Made by a program: the position numbers and the translations under genes | Notes under the pieces: model-generated | Database searches by the model: none | What the model was told of the DNA's origin: nothing | The model's input: the letters and a program-made list of their open reading frames with translations, nothing else | Assembly (NCBI GenBank): GCA_001643675.2 | Contig: LSRY02000011.1 | Span: forward strand, 1,842,501-1,906,500 | Source: Monocercomonoides exilis | Taxonomy: Eukaryota; Preaxostyla; Oxymonadida; Polymastigidae | Length of the DNA stretch: 64,000 nt | Direction of reading: 5' to 3' | Part shown: positions 54,134 through 64,000 of the stretch, in pieces | Numbering within the stretch: the stretch's first letter is position 1 | Layout of the letters: each line of letters opens with the position of its first letter

Positions 54134-54142
54134 TTTGCAGCA

Positions 54143-54640
54143 GATGACAGAGAGACTAATGTGAAAGAACCAGCGATGTGGTGCAGCGCAACAGATACGT
54201 CTTTTGGAGAAGAAGATCTTTTTTTGAGGATTATGAGATACCGGAACTATGCAATATTTGTTTCTCCAGCAACAGGCAACCGCAGAGATGGAAAGTGATG
54301 TGGAGAGTTCATTTTGCCTTGTGTATCATTGGATGTGGGAGTGCAACACATCATTCCATTTCACTTTTCGCGGCTGTTAATCTCAGATGAAACAATCAAC
54401 AATGGAAAAATCAGTGCTGTGAGTGTGATCATTCGCTGACAAAAAATCTCTTTCAGCTGCTTTGGTGAACAAGAACTCAACAATAAATTTCTATGAGGGC
54501 AGTCTTATCAGAACTTCGGGGAACGTGAGGATTGAATGATAGAAATTCAACATTGGGGAATTGTTTTCGTTTTCATGCAATTCTATAAGTCATAAGGCAA
54601 ATAGAGAAAATTTTTACTCATTTGTCCAGTTTTCTTCAGT
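54143..54640 (+). pseudogene. Unidentified decayed coding sequence
   Basis: One frame from about 54143 reads as protein-like sequence (MWCSATDTSFGEEDLFLRIM, then AIFVSPATGNRRDGK, then ISFSCFGEQELNNKF). It is broken by TGA at 54296, 54437, 54494 and 54533, TAA at 54593 and TAG at 54602, with no shift of frame over 150 codons. It is preceded by a splice-acceptor-like AATTTGCAG. No family recognised. It could be a diverged exon fragment. Confidence 0.35.
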
Positions 54641-55142
54641 TAGGATATTTGAAAACAATGAATCAGTTCTCAATTTCAACATTTTTGAGCATTAAAAAAT
54701 GAATTCTTCATGTTGATTGCTGCTCAATTGCAAAGCTTTCATTCAAGAAGTCTTCATTTTTGCTGAATAGAGATGAGATCAATAAAACGAATGTTTAATT
54801 GAAACAAATTGAAGAGACAGAAAATGTGTTTGATATATGCATTTGTTAAAAAAGTTGCATAACATTTGATTGTCACTAGAGGAGTAAAGCTGACTGAAGG
54901 CCGCATTTTTCTAATTGGAGATCCAACTTCGAAAACAATTTCTATTGGAAACTTTTCAGACAATAACTGCTCAATAAAAATAAAAAGAGCCTCTTCTATT
55001 ATTGCTTATCCCCCTCCTTCTTTTTCACATTCGCCTTTCTCAATATTTTCAACTTTATTTCGGTTGTTTTGTAATGAAATATGAAAAAAGATAAATGTTG
55101 CATTTACAGTGGAAATTGCTTTTTTGTTTCTGTTAAAAACTT

Positions 55143-55505
55143 TGTGAAAAAAACTGAACACGACGAGAAACAGAAGAAAGAAGAGGAAGAAGATGAAGAA
55201 ATAAAAAGAGAAGAAATGAAGAAAGAAATTGAAGAAAGAAAAATAAATAAATAAATTAATATTTGGAAAGCAAACGAAAGAAAAAGAGAAAGAAATGATT
55301 GAAAGAGAGAAAGAAAGAGAAAAAGATGAGAAGAAGAAATGAGAAGAAGAAAATAAAAAGAAAGAGAAGAAGAAAAGAAGAAAATGATGGAAGAGAAAGA
55401 AGAAGAAATTAAAAGAAGAAAAGGAAGAAAAAGAAGAAGAAATGAAAAAGAAGAAGAAAGAAATTGAAAAATTAGAGAAGAAAGAGAATGAGCGAGAAGA
55501 AGATG
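55143..55505 (+). repeat. Purine-rich (GA/GAA) low-complexity tract
   Basis: Almost pure A/G for over 350 bases. One frame gives Glu/Lys-rich fragments interrupted by stops, resembling a decayed charged coiled coil like that of the 38-kb gene. The antisense ORFs here are Ser/Phe-rich shadows. Confidence 0.6.
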
Positions 55506-55552
55506 ATTCATGACAATATATAATTACCTCTTCCCGGCCATCCCATCGCATT

Positions 55553-56404
55553 GTGAAACAGCTTTATGCACTACACTTCCCCCAGCAGCAGCCTAAAGCA
55601 GATTTCCCCTTCCGCCTCATTCACTCCACAGCAACAGCTCAACAAGATCCTTCACAAGCAGCAGAACCTTCCGGAACAGCGCTCATAGCCCTTCTTTCTT
55701 CCACATCTCCGATTGCGCCACCTCCATATGCTGCTAAAGCCCTTCCACCACATCCACCGACTCTCCTTAAAACACATGCACCCCATCATTCAGCGCAACT
55801 TCAACAGCGCCATGTACCAACTCACAGTATAAGCAACATTTCTTCTATCAGACGCTGTCTGAGGCTCCCGCCGATCCTCTGCGTTGCACACATCAGGAAG
55901 CTGCAGGAACAGCTTGAAAAAGTTGCCTAGCTGGTGCACCTCCAGTTCTTAGGCAAACGAAAGCAGACAGCAACCAGATAGTCTTCATTCATCCTGGAAG
56001 ATCCGCAGCAATAGCGCAGGCAGTTTTCTCAGATGGCACATGCAGAAGAGACTCCATCTCAGAATATGCGAAGCCACAACAAGCCACACATGATGACAAA
56101 GGCGAAGACAAATAAAATGATGTTTCATTAGAACATTTTGCCTCAAACAGCGCTTTCATCGCATCATTTCGCTTCGCTGCCTCGGTCAGTTTGTATTTCA
56201 GCAGAAACTCTGGAAACATAGATGCGTCTGCTATTCTCCTCTCCTTTCTGCAGCCCCACAAACTCCACAAAAAACATCTTGATCTTCTTCTTTACTGCCA
56301 TTAGAAGCACGATGTCGAAAAACATGAAGAACTGCCATTTGTTTTCGTTAAACTTCTTCCAACAAACTTTCCAAACGGCTACATCTCTGCAATATTCTTA
56401 TTGA
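55553..56404 (+). pseudogene. Frame interrupted only by TAG codons; unidentified
   Basis: A single plus-strand frame of 284 codons runs from 55553 to 56404. It contains five in-frame stops, all TAG (55928, 55979, 56012, 56129 and 56219), with no TAA or TGA. It encodes Pro/Gln/His/Ser-rich sequence (HFPQQQPKADFPF) and then LRLPPILCVAHIRKLQEQLE. The local GC content is higher than in neighbouring DNA. The minus strand of the same stretch also has short open frames, so the coding strand is not certain. Confidence 0.3.
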
Positions 56405-57209
56405 ATAACTTCCCTCCCGTAAATCATCACCTTCCTAACTGATTTGCTATTCTTCTGCTTCTGCTTCTTTTGCGCAATCTCTAACTTCTGCTTCTCAATC
56501 ATTTCCTTGAACTGCATCCTAAACTCGCTTGTAGTCTGTAAGTGCACTTTCAGCAGCTCCTTTAGCATTTTCGTTTCATTCTCCATCTTGTTCATCTTCT
56601 TCCTCCCCGTTGCATCTGCTCTTCCACTGCACTGACTGCCTCCCTTCTTCCATTTGTCCCAGCGTTATTCTTTTTTAATTCCTTGCTGCAAACTTCTCAT
56701 GCAATTTATCACTGAAATGCGATTGAAGAATCAACGAAATAAAAAACAGAACCATCCCGCCACACACAAAGAAACCAACGAAAAAGATATGGCAATTGCA
56801 ACACCCGACCAGCCAGTTTCCACTTGCCATCCACACTCACCAATCCTCATTGCTGTGCTCAACACTTCTTCTCCTTCACCTGCATCACCTCCTTCATCTT
56901 TGTGTTGTGCTGCTTGCTTAGCTCCAGAATCTTTTTTTGATTTATCTGTATGATCTTATCCTTCTACTGCAGCTTCTTTACCAGCCCACTTATCCGCTTC
57001 TAGATCTTCTCGCCTTCACGGATCTTCTGCAGCAGCATGCTAAACTTCGAATACCGCTTATCCATCTTCTTCTTTGCCTCCTCGTGCTGCTATTTCAGCT
57101 CTCGGATCTACCGCCCCAGCCCCTTCTTCTCCCCTTTCAGCTCCTCCATCTGTGCCTCGAACTTTCCGCACGACTTGCTTAACATCAGCATAGCATGAGC
57201 CTTCTTCAT
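56398..57209 (-). pseudogene. Decayed coiled-coil gene with in-frame TAG codons
   Basis: Minus-strand frame 57209 to 56859 reads as a clear heptad coiled coil (SCGKFEAQMEELKGEKK, QHEEAKKKMDKRYSKF, KDKIIQINQKKILELSKQ). TAG codons at 57108-57110, 57090-57092, 57000-57002 and 56964-56966 interrupt it; a TGA at 56859 ends it. In a different frame, 56595-56398 continues with more coiled coil (LLKVHLQTTSEFRMQFKEMI). Together they look like one inactivated coiled-coil protein gene. No family named. Confidence 0.4.
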
Positions 57210-57671
57210 CTGGCTACATCGTCAAACGTATCGACTGCTGCAATGTTCAAGCAGATCAGAGAGTGGGAAGTCACATTTTCGTTTGAAATGATTTGCTTAT
57301 TTCTTCGACGGTTTTCCCTCTAATTTTTTCAAGCAGAGAGCTGAAAACGTCAGAAATTCCTAATCAATCGAACTCTACACTCGTACAGCCTCACAATCCT
57401 CACCAAAATGTCTTCCCACAGCAGTAATGACAGAGACAGATACAATTCATGCACTACAGCAGCAACAAGCATCACAGTCCGCAGATCCCTTTCCACATCA
57501 TCCATTACTGCTTCCGACTTGTGTGATGTTGCCGCAGCAGATGCATCTAATGGATCAGCTGCATGTGCAGTGGATGATAAGGACGACAATTTTTGTTCAT
57601 TCCTTTCGAAATTCTTCTCTTCGCTTCGCCTCCTGAATGGCAAAGACAAAAAAGAAAAAATCGCAAAGTGA

Positions 57672-58590
57672 AGAGACGAACTGCTCTTGTCATTAAATTC
57701 TTTTAATGTTAGCCTTCAAGCCTGCCATCAGTTCTACTGGCTACTCAGATGCTTCATTTTTTCATGAAAAGGAATGTCAATCATCCCGTGTAGCTCACCT
57801 TTTTTGTTTTTAAAGAAAAGAAAGAATAGAGTCAATACGAACAAGAAAAAAAGTGAAAATGAAAAAGATGATTGAAAGATAAAGTATTGCGAAAGCGACT
57901 GAGAATGTTATTTATTATTTGAATCTGAAAGAAAGAATCATACGATGCTTTTTTTGTATTAGAACTATTCCAATAAAAAGTCACGATTGAATAACATTTT
58001 TTTATCAAAACATTTATAATTGTTCGACAAGAACAACTTTTTATTAAAAATATATACACTCTTAATGAATTGTTAAAAGGAAACTGTCAAAAAAATGAAA
58101 ATTCACAAAATAATTACAATTATAATGAACACACAATCTAATCGATTTCTAATGAGTAAAAATGTTTAAAAAGGAGTATTCGTGCAAACAATCGAAATGA
58201 ATATTCAAATGAATGAAATGAGAACTCAAAAAACAATAGAAAAAAATGTTTGGCTCGTTCCAAAAATACATATTATAAGTTTTATGATCATGAGAATGAC
58301 ATAATTTGAACTATATATTTTTTGTTTCAAGTTGTTCACAAATTTGGTTTGTTAAATAAATTCCATTTTCATATGTGCACATTGATCTGTAAATGCCTAT
58401 TGATAAACAGAAACATAATCTCGGAATTATTGATATGATAAAGCAGATTGAAAGATACAATCGAAGAGTGTTTGCCCTTTTCCTTTTTGCAATTTATTCA
58501 ATAAGCTCTTTTCTTCTTTCAAATCGAAAGAAAAAACAGGCACTTTTTTGAAAGTTTGTCATTTCTATTTGAGCTTCATTAATAATTTCT
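57672..58590. other. AT-rich spacer upstream of the recombinase-like gene
   Basis: About 0.9 kb of AT-rich DNA with no supported gene. It must contain the promoter of the gene starting at 58591. Confidence 0.45.
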
Positions 58591-61500
58591 ATGCCATTCA
58601 CTTTAACAATAGAAAAAACAAAAGAATCCGAAGAAAAAATGTTGTTAGAAATTGAAACCTCCAAAAAGCCGATTAATCCAATTATCTCTCCAGAAAACGA
58701 ACACTTCTTTTCGCCTCCTCCAACTTCTCCTTCTCTTTTGTCTCCTCCCTCTTCTCCCCTCCCATCTCCTATGTCTCCGTTGAGGCATTGCAGTTATGCT
58801 TTGGAATCTGAAGAAGATTCTGAAAATGAAGAAGAAAATTCCACAGCTTCACTTTCATTGGTACAATGGCTGATGAGCCAGGGTGATGGAGGAAAAGTGC
58901 CAAGAATATCGTGCAAGTTTTCAAAACTTGACAATCTTCCTCCGCAACCATCACTGGAACATGTGAGGAAATTCGCCCACACTTCTCAATTTCCTCGTCC
59001 TCTCTATTTCTCTCGGCATGAAGACCTTGACGAGAGATGCAGAGAAAGGAATAAAAAGGAAAAGGAAAGCCCAAAACAACAACGCCCCACATCAAAAGTT
59101 ATCAAGAATGAGCCAAAACATCCTGCTAAAGAAGAATCCCAAAAGAAAAGCACGAAAAGAAAAGCAACGAAAAAAAACAAAAATAAGAGTTGCAAGAAGA
59201 AGGAAAAGAAAATACATGTGTCAAAATCAAACAATGAAAAGACAATACGCAGCAATTCCACTCAATGCAGATCTTCTTCTCCATCTTCGTTTTCCGAAAC
59301 TTCTTCTTTGACACCTTGCGTATTGGAAAAGGATTTACGAAGAAATCCTCCTCGAAGTGCAAAAATGAAGTTTTATAATGAAATGGAAAAGTCGTTCATT
59401 GATGAAGAGGATGAAGATGATTCAACACAAAGCAGTGACTACTCAGAAGAAAGAGACGAGATCCTTGACACAGTGAAGCCATGCGAAAATGAAAGTGAAT
59501 CTTGTCAAAAAGATCAGAAAACAAAATTCTCTGTGGAACGCCTACAGCTGAAACAAGAGAGGAGCGAAAAGGAAAGTGAAAAAGAAGAGGAAAAATCAAC
59601 TAGCAAACTGTCAAACTCTGATTCAACGAATGATATTCCATCAAAGGAAAGAATTAAAAGAAAAAGAATAACTTTGGACACAGATGAAAATCGAAATTTG
59701 ATTTGGAGAAGGTTGTCTGTTGAAATGAAGGAAGATAATCCATCAAATACATTTTTAGCGAACAAACACGGAACAAGCCTTTTATCAGCCACTGACATCT
59801 ACGGTCCACATAATGAGAATTTCATTCCACCATTAAGCGTATCAACAAGTCCATCGATGAGACCGATATTGAATCCCATCAGGAACGAGTATGAATCACC
59901 TACAAGATTATCAAAGGCATTACGATGTTGCAGCAAGGATTCAATAAAGGAATATTTGGAACCTGGTCTTCAATTCTCGGAAGATAGAAGGAAAACTCAC
60001 AGATGGATCTTCTCGATGTACACACAATTCTGCGAAGTGATGGAATACGACCCATGGCCTCTTAGCGAAAAGCCTGCATACGGTTTCATAAAGCTGATGG
60101 GAATTGCTTTGCAATATTCAATCAGCACAATAAGAGATGATGTTATAAGTTCCCTGAAAGCCATTTCAAGATCTCGTACTAATAGCCCGGTTCCAGAAGC
60201 TGTTTCGCATAAAATGCTTGTTGCGCTGAAGGAGGTGAAGCTCGCAAGAAAAAGACACTGTTTGAGCGAAGCTTATGGGAAGAAAGAGAAGGAGGAAGCA
60301 GAAAAATGGAAGAAGGAGCCTTTGATTGTGCCTGACTTGTGTTGGATTCTTCAATGCATTCCGGATTGGTGCATTGAAAAACCTAGGGAAGCTTCCTTAT
60401 TTCTGTTTGCAATAAGCACGGGTGCCAGAAGTCACACTTGCTCTCACATTAAACTGAGAGATATCGCGAGAGTCTATGTTGGAGAGAATTCAACAATGAT
60501 GAAGGTCACAATCAATCTCGTTCATGTAAAAGGAATGTTCAACGACGATCACTGCGTTACAGTCGAGGGAGATATTACACAGAAACAAACTTTAAACGTT
60601 GTTTATTGGCTGGAGCAATTTCTTGTAGAGGAATATGGTTTATCATTGACATTATTTGATGAATGGAAGTTGGGAGACTTAGGAAACCAGTTTATTTGGG
60701 GCATCAGAAAAGGAGCAATGAGAAAAAGATTACAAAAAAGGGCTTCACAGGCAGGATATCCAGAAAACATCTTCGGATTCCATTCATTACGATCTGGATT
60801 TATTTGTTCAGCATTATTGAAGATAGGAAATCATATGGAAAGAAAAGAAAGCGTTTTGGAGACAACAGCTATTATTGGAAGATGGGATGAAGGATCAGAA
60901 TGCCAAAGAAGGTACATAAAGAAAGCAGAGAAAGGAACAATCGTTGCGAACAGGATAATTCTTCCTGACGAAGTTGTCGAAAGCGATGAGCCTTTTGAGA
61001 AAGATCTGTCAACTCCTTGCGTGTTTCATAATATCAAATTGAAAGAAGTCGAGTGGAACAATAAGAGTATCATTGATTCTTTCAACTTTATTGTTCTGGA
61101 ATATATCAAATTTTCATGTAGTCGTTTATTCTATCCTTATTCGTGCGTTAACAGACTCAACAATATCGCTGCCAATCGATTTTTGAAGAATAGGAGCATC
61201 ACAAAGCCAAAAGACATTACTTCCATTAAATACTCAAGAACAATTATATGTGAGGATTTACTTAGTGAATCTTTCGATATTATTCAAATCGTTCATCAAT
61301 ACTTGAAAGGAATAGAGGACTATTTAGATGGAAAAGTTCCGATGATATTTTCTGAGCCAAAGATAAAGCCAAAGCTCAGAGAGCAAAGAGCAATCAATCC
61401 GCTTTTCAATAGGCCTGCAAGAATCATGTGGACTCCTTCTGAAGATAAAATCTTAATGGAAAAATTTCTTGAAGGGATTTCATTCAAAGAAATAGCAACG

Positions 61501-61713
61501 CAATTACCAAACAGATCTCCGAACTCGTGCAGAGATAGGATTCGAAATATAATTAGAATACAAAAAAGAAACGATAAATTTAATGAAGAAACAAGAAAAG
61601 CAATGCCAGATGAAGAAAGCAACATTCGTGAAATTGCAGAAGTTGAAGATGATGTTCCCGTCGGTGTCGAAGAAGTGGAAAAAATGCTGGAGGTTGAAAA
61701 AGATAAAGCTTAG
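58591..61713 (+). CDS. Tyrosine recombinase-like protein with C-terminal SANT/Myb domain (Crypton-like)
   Basis: Single exon, 1,040 residues; ATG at 58591, TAG stop. Residues 1-430 are low complexity, rich in Ser/Pro/Lys/Glu with nuclear-localisation-like basic runs. Residues about 455-560 form a helical core-binding-type domain. Residues 575-780 carry a full tyrosine-recombinase signature in the right order: R613 in STGARSHTC, K647 in HVKGMF, H731-S-L-R734, W765 in IIGRW and Y775 in RRYIKK. A helical linker follows, then a SANT/Myb-like domain (about 944-995; WTPSEDKILMEKFL, ATQLPNRSPNSCRDRIR). Fusion of such a recombinase with a DNA-binding domain is typical of Crypton-type elements and their domesticated derivatives. 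No terminal repeats are visible, as expected for Cryptons. Whether it is a live transposase or a host gene cannot be told from one copy. Confidence 0.8.
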   Translation: MPFTLTIEKTKESEEKMLLEIETSKKPINPIISPENEHFFSPPPTSPSLLSPPSSPLPSPMSPLRHCSYALESEEDSENEEENSTASLSLVQWLMSQGDGGKVPRISCKFSKLDNLPPQPSLEHVRKFAHTSQFPRPLYFSRHEDLDERCRERNKKEKESPKQQRPTSKVIKNEPKHPAKEESQKKSTKRKATKKNKNKSCKKKEKKIHVSKSNNEKTIRSNSTQCRSSSPSSFSETSSLTPCVLEKDLRRNPPRSAKMKFYNEMEKSFIDEEDEDDSTQSSDYSEERDEILDTVKPCENESESCQKDQKTKFSVERLQLKQERSEKESEKEEEKSTSKLSNSDSTNDIPSKERIKRKRITLDTDENRNLIWRRLSVEMKEDNPSNTFLANKHGTSLLSATDIYGPHNENFIPPLSVSTSPSMRPILNPIRNEYESPTRLSKALRCCSKDSIKEYLEPGLQFSEDRRKTHRWIFSMYTQFCEVMEYDPWPLSEKPAYGFIKLMGIALQYSISTIRDDVISSLKAISRSRTNSPVPEAVSHKMLVALKEVKLARKRHCLSEAYGKKEKEEAEKWKKEPLIVPDLCWILQCIPDWCIEKPREASLFLFAISTGARSHTCSHIKLRDIARVYVGENSTMMKVTINLVHVKGMFNDDHCVTVEGDITQKQTLNVVYWLEQFLVEEYGLSLTLFDEWKLGDLGNQFIWGIRKGAMRKRLQKRASQAGYPENIFGFHSLRSGFICSALLKIGNHMERKESVLETTAIIGRWDEGSECQRRYIKKAEKGTIVANRIILPDEVVESDEPFEKDLSTPCVFHNIKLKEVEWNNKSIIDSFNFIVLEYIKFSCSRLFYPYSCVNRLNNIAANRFLKNRSITKPKDITSIKYSRTIICEDLLSESFDIIQIVHQYLKGIEDYLDGKVPMIFSEPKIKPKLREQRAINPLFNRPARIMWTPSEDKILMEKFLEGISFKEIATQLPNRSPNSCRDRIRNIIRIQKRNDKFNEETRKAMPDEESNIREIAEVEDDVPVGVEEVEKMLEVEKDKA

Positions 61714-62311
61714 ACTGCTTAACAGTTGCCATTTTCTAGCAGTTGCAAATATTCAGAAAGGTTTTTGTCAAGGTTAGCATTATTTATTTCTTTTGTTTTG
61801 TTTTTGATTTTGGTTATCAAAGTATCTGCTTTGGTATTTATGATTGAAGTTATGTTTTTGCTTGTTTTCTTCAACACTTATTTGAAAATTTCATTTTCAG
61901 AGTATTTATTTCAACTCTGAATTCTTTTTCGCTAATCTTGAAGCAAACACCTCAATACAAGAAAGTTATTGTTTTTATTTCAAAGATTCTCAGATCTTCT
62001 TCTCATTTATTATATATTCACTTTTATTCGTGCTTATGAACGAATATATTAGGTTATTAATGTTTATTTGATGAAATGAACAATAAAGCGATACACAAAT
62101 TGAATATTCATCTACAAAAACAAAACAAACGCTTTATAAACGAATATTCTCAAAAGGATATAAAAACGAACTGTTAACCAAGTTTGCTTTATTAACAAAG
62201 AAGCTTTAATCCATCTCATTAAAAAGAAATAACAGAACTTATTTCGTAAGAAGAATGATAAATTATCTTTTCAATTATAAAAAAGTGAATGAGAACAGGA
62301 ATGGAAGATAG
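61714..62311. other. AT-rich spacer downstream of the recombinase-like gene
   Basis: About 600 bp, AT-rich. It should contain the recombinase gene's 3' end and the 3' end of the minus-strand pseudogene. No ORF is credible. Confidence 0.45.
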
Positions 62312-63999
62312 CTAATTAGTTGTAATCGAAGAAGTGACAGGCGCATTTTGCAAAAACAAAGGAAAAGCAGTTCGTGTAATAACTTGCATGCGGAGAGTGA
62401 CCGACTGCGCCATTAAAACTCTGCGTTCTTGTTTCGCCCGCTCTTCTTCTTCCTTCTGCTTTCGCTCGTATTTCCTGTGAAGATCACCGCAGATTGGCAA
62501 AATGAAAGACGGCACCGAAGACACAAAGCCAAGAGTTTTCAAATCTTCCAGCATCGAATTTGCTTCTTCGTGCGAAATTGTCTTTCTTCAATCTTTTTTC
62601 TTTTGTCGGTTTGCATCTCCTTTGTTTTTGTACCTGCTTAGATTGAATCCTGCTTATCCATTTCATTTCGTTGTTGAAGTCAGCGTTGAACGGCCTGAAC
62701 TTTGATGACTCGAAGAGATTGCTTCGTATGAAGAAATTGATGGAAGATAAGAGCGTGGCGTAGAAAGCGAGTTGCTCTGAAGCTGTTCGCGGCTGCTTGT
62801 GTTCGATCCTAAGTGCGATTCATTTTGATGAGTGAAATACTGTGCCTGAAGCGAGACAGTGAGTGGAGAGCTATATGGAAACTATTTGCAAAACAGGGCA
62901 TTGCCTGATCGTTTATGCATGAAGGGAAGCTGAGAACGCGAAACGTACAATGGGGATGATAAAGATGGATAGGAAGAAAACGAGATGAGTTGGGCCTGGC
63001 TGTATTCTTCTGCTTCATACGTCTTGTCGCCTCTGATCTGCCATTCAAGCATCTTCATGTGCCTCGTGTGGATGATTTGCCGGTGAGAAACAGAAGACTC
63101 TTGCTGTATAGAATTCGTAATATTCACAGGCGATGTTGAAATGACAATAACAGATGATGCGATTTTCGCGTTCTGTTATTGTTGAACGGATTCATTGGTC
63201 ATAACTGACGGAGCAGCTCAATTGGGAAGAAGTTAAGATCTTCATTCATCATTCTTTTGTGTCATTCACTCGCAAATAAAGTTAGCTTGGCAATGTTCAC
63301 TGATCCGAATGACTGAGGCGCGACAGACGTATCAACAGAGGTCTCTGCATTGTTCTCACAGTTGTCTGCAACATAAAGCATAATAAACCTTTTTTTCAAA
63401 TGAAACGAGGAAAAAGGAGCGGAAGCAAGCTGCGCGAAATTGTCATTGTCGTGGATATCAAATATCTGCTGATCAGGCGTTTTCTGCGCTGATGCACAGA
63501 AGCCAGTGTCAATCTTGTCAACACATCTAGTGAGTGCTCGCTGTTATCTTTTCCATCCGCATGGAAATTAGATTCGTTCGCTGAAGGAGAATCACTTTCC
63601 ATTCCTTTCAACCCTTTTCTGTTTGCCTTCTTCTCTCTCTTCTTTTTCGATTTGGCTAAATTTCTATTAGCTCCTTCTTCACTATATGAGAATAACAAGC
63701 TATTCCCCCACAGCACTCCAAACATCGACTCCTGCTGTCCTGATAGCATCGAATGCACTGACAGCTGAGAATGCTCTATGCGGCTTGTGCCGAGTGCTGT
63801 TGCTTCAAGATTTTCTGTCTCTTGAAAAGCTATTCGTGCAATTGATGATCCGACTTAGCCTGGTCTTTTCATCTTAAATAAAGAAGACTGCCTGCTTTGC
63901 GCAGCTGAGACAAGACGTGAATGCTGTTTTGGTGCGGTAGAAGTGGATACAACAGCAGAGAGTGCGTGACTGGTGATGGAAGCAGCAGAGGTGGATACT
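62312..63999 (-). pseudogene. Decayed Ser/Gln-rich gene, runs off the right edge
   Basis: Minus-strand frame 63127 to 62312 is protein-like for 272 codons without indels (QIIHTRHMKMLEWQIRGDK, YLPSISSYEAISSSHQSSG, ICGDLHRKYERKQKEEEERA). It has internal stops at TAG 62882, TGA 62663, TAA 62654 and TGA 62588. Further upstream, 63999-63480 is open in a different frame with one TAA (63855-63857), and 63470-63260 resembles coding sequence in a third frame (IFDIHDNDNFAQLASAPF). Stops plus at least two frame changes indicate an inactivated gene. Unannotated introns could explain part of it. The product is unrecognised. Confidence 0.4.
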
Positions 64000-64000
64000 C

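Noticed and set aside
55006-55551. 181-aa Ser/Phe-rich minus-strand ORF
   Set aside because: Shadow of a purine-rich low-complexity tract; composition entirely explained by (CTT)n.
54143-63999. RIP-like or deamination-driven decay inferred from stops being C-to-T changes of CAA, CAG or CGA
   Set aside because: Every stop codon is one C-to-T step from one of these, so the pattern is expected for any nonsense mutation. An aligned functional homologue is needed.
1-64000. Genome-wide alternative code with TAA/TAG = Gln
   Set aside because: VPS13, ARF, TMCO1 and the flippase end at TAA, UTP7 and the LCAT-like gene at TAG, and IFT144 and dynein at TGA, each at the expected end of the family.
1-64000. 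tRNA, rRNA, snRNA genes and CRISPR arrays
   Set aside because: None could be recognised by eye. A covariance-model scan would be needed for small RNAs, and CRISPR is not expected in this nuclear DNA.

Overview
The window is AT-rich nuclear DNA from a flagellated protist. It carries an axonemal dynein heavy chain and an intraflagellar transport subunit, many short spliceosomal introns, and ordinary eukaryotic housekeeping genes. TAA, TAG and TGA each end at least one conserved gene, so the code is standard. I rebuilt nine spliced genes with 35 introns (45-250 nt); all are in frame. Their 5' splice sites mostly read GTNTG rather than GTRAGT. A lineage-specific helical-repeat family (two copies here) and the intron style make me think of an oxymonad such as Monocercomonoides. 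That is inference from memory, not a search result.

Layout. 0-39 kb is gene-dense: the C-terminal part of VPS13 (+, cut by the left edge); IFT144/WDR19 (-, 3 exons); an ARF-family GTPase (-, 5 exons including a 10-nt microexon); a 14-kb intronless axonemal dynein heavy chain of DNAH1 type (-); a P4-ATPase lipid flippase (-, 8 exons) sharing a 108-bp divergent gap with TMCO1 (+, 3 exons); the SSU-processome protein UTP7/WDR46 (-, 8 exons); RNase H2 subunit A (-, 5 exons, one GC-AG intron), divergent from an LCAT/PLA2G15-type acyltransferase (+, 5 exons); and a calponin-homology, coiled-coil, tail-anchored protein (-, 4 exons).

39-58 kb is gene-poor. It holds a 214-bp near-perfect palindrome, a 2.19-kb element with 467-bp terminal inverted repeats and no ORF, a 59-nt A run, one apparently intact member of the helical-repeat family (44.4-45.8 kb), a decayed second member (51.8-53.3 kb), and several stretches that read as broken coding sequence. 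At 58.6-61.7 kb lies a single-exon 1040-residue protein combining a complete tyrosine-recombinase catalytic signature with a C-terminal SANT/Myb domain. This is the most unusual gene in the window. From 62.3 kb to the right edge the minus strand carries a decayed gene.

Functionally, IFT144 and the dynein belong to cilium assembly and motility. VPS13, the flippase, ARF, TMCO1 and the LCAT-like enzyme concern membrane lipids and traffic. UTP7 and RNase H2A are nucleolar/nuclear housekeeping. The right part looks like a dynamic accessory region of mobile DNA, lineage-specific families and pseudogenes.
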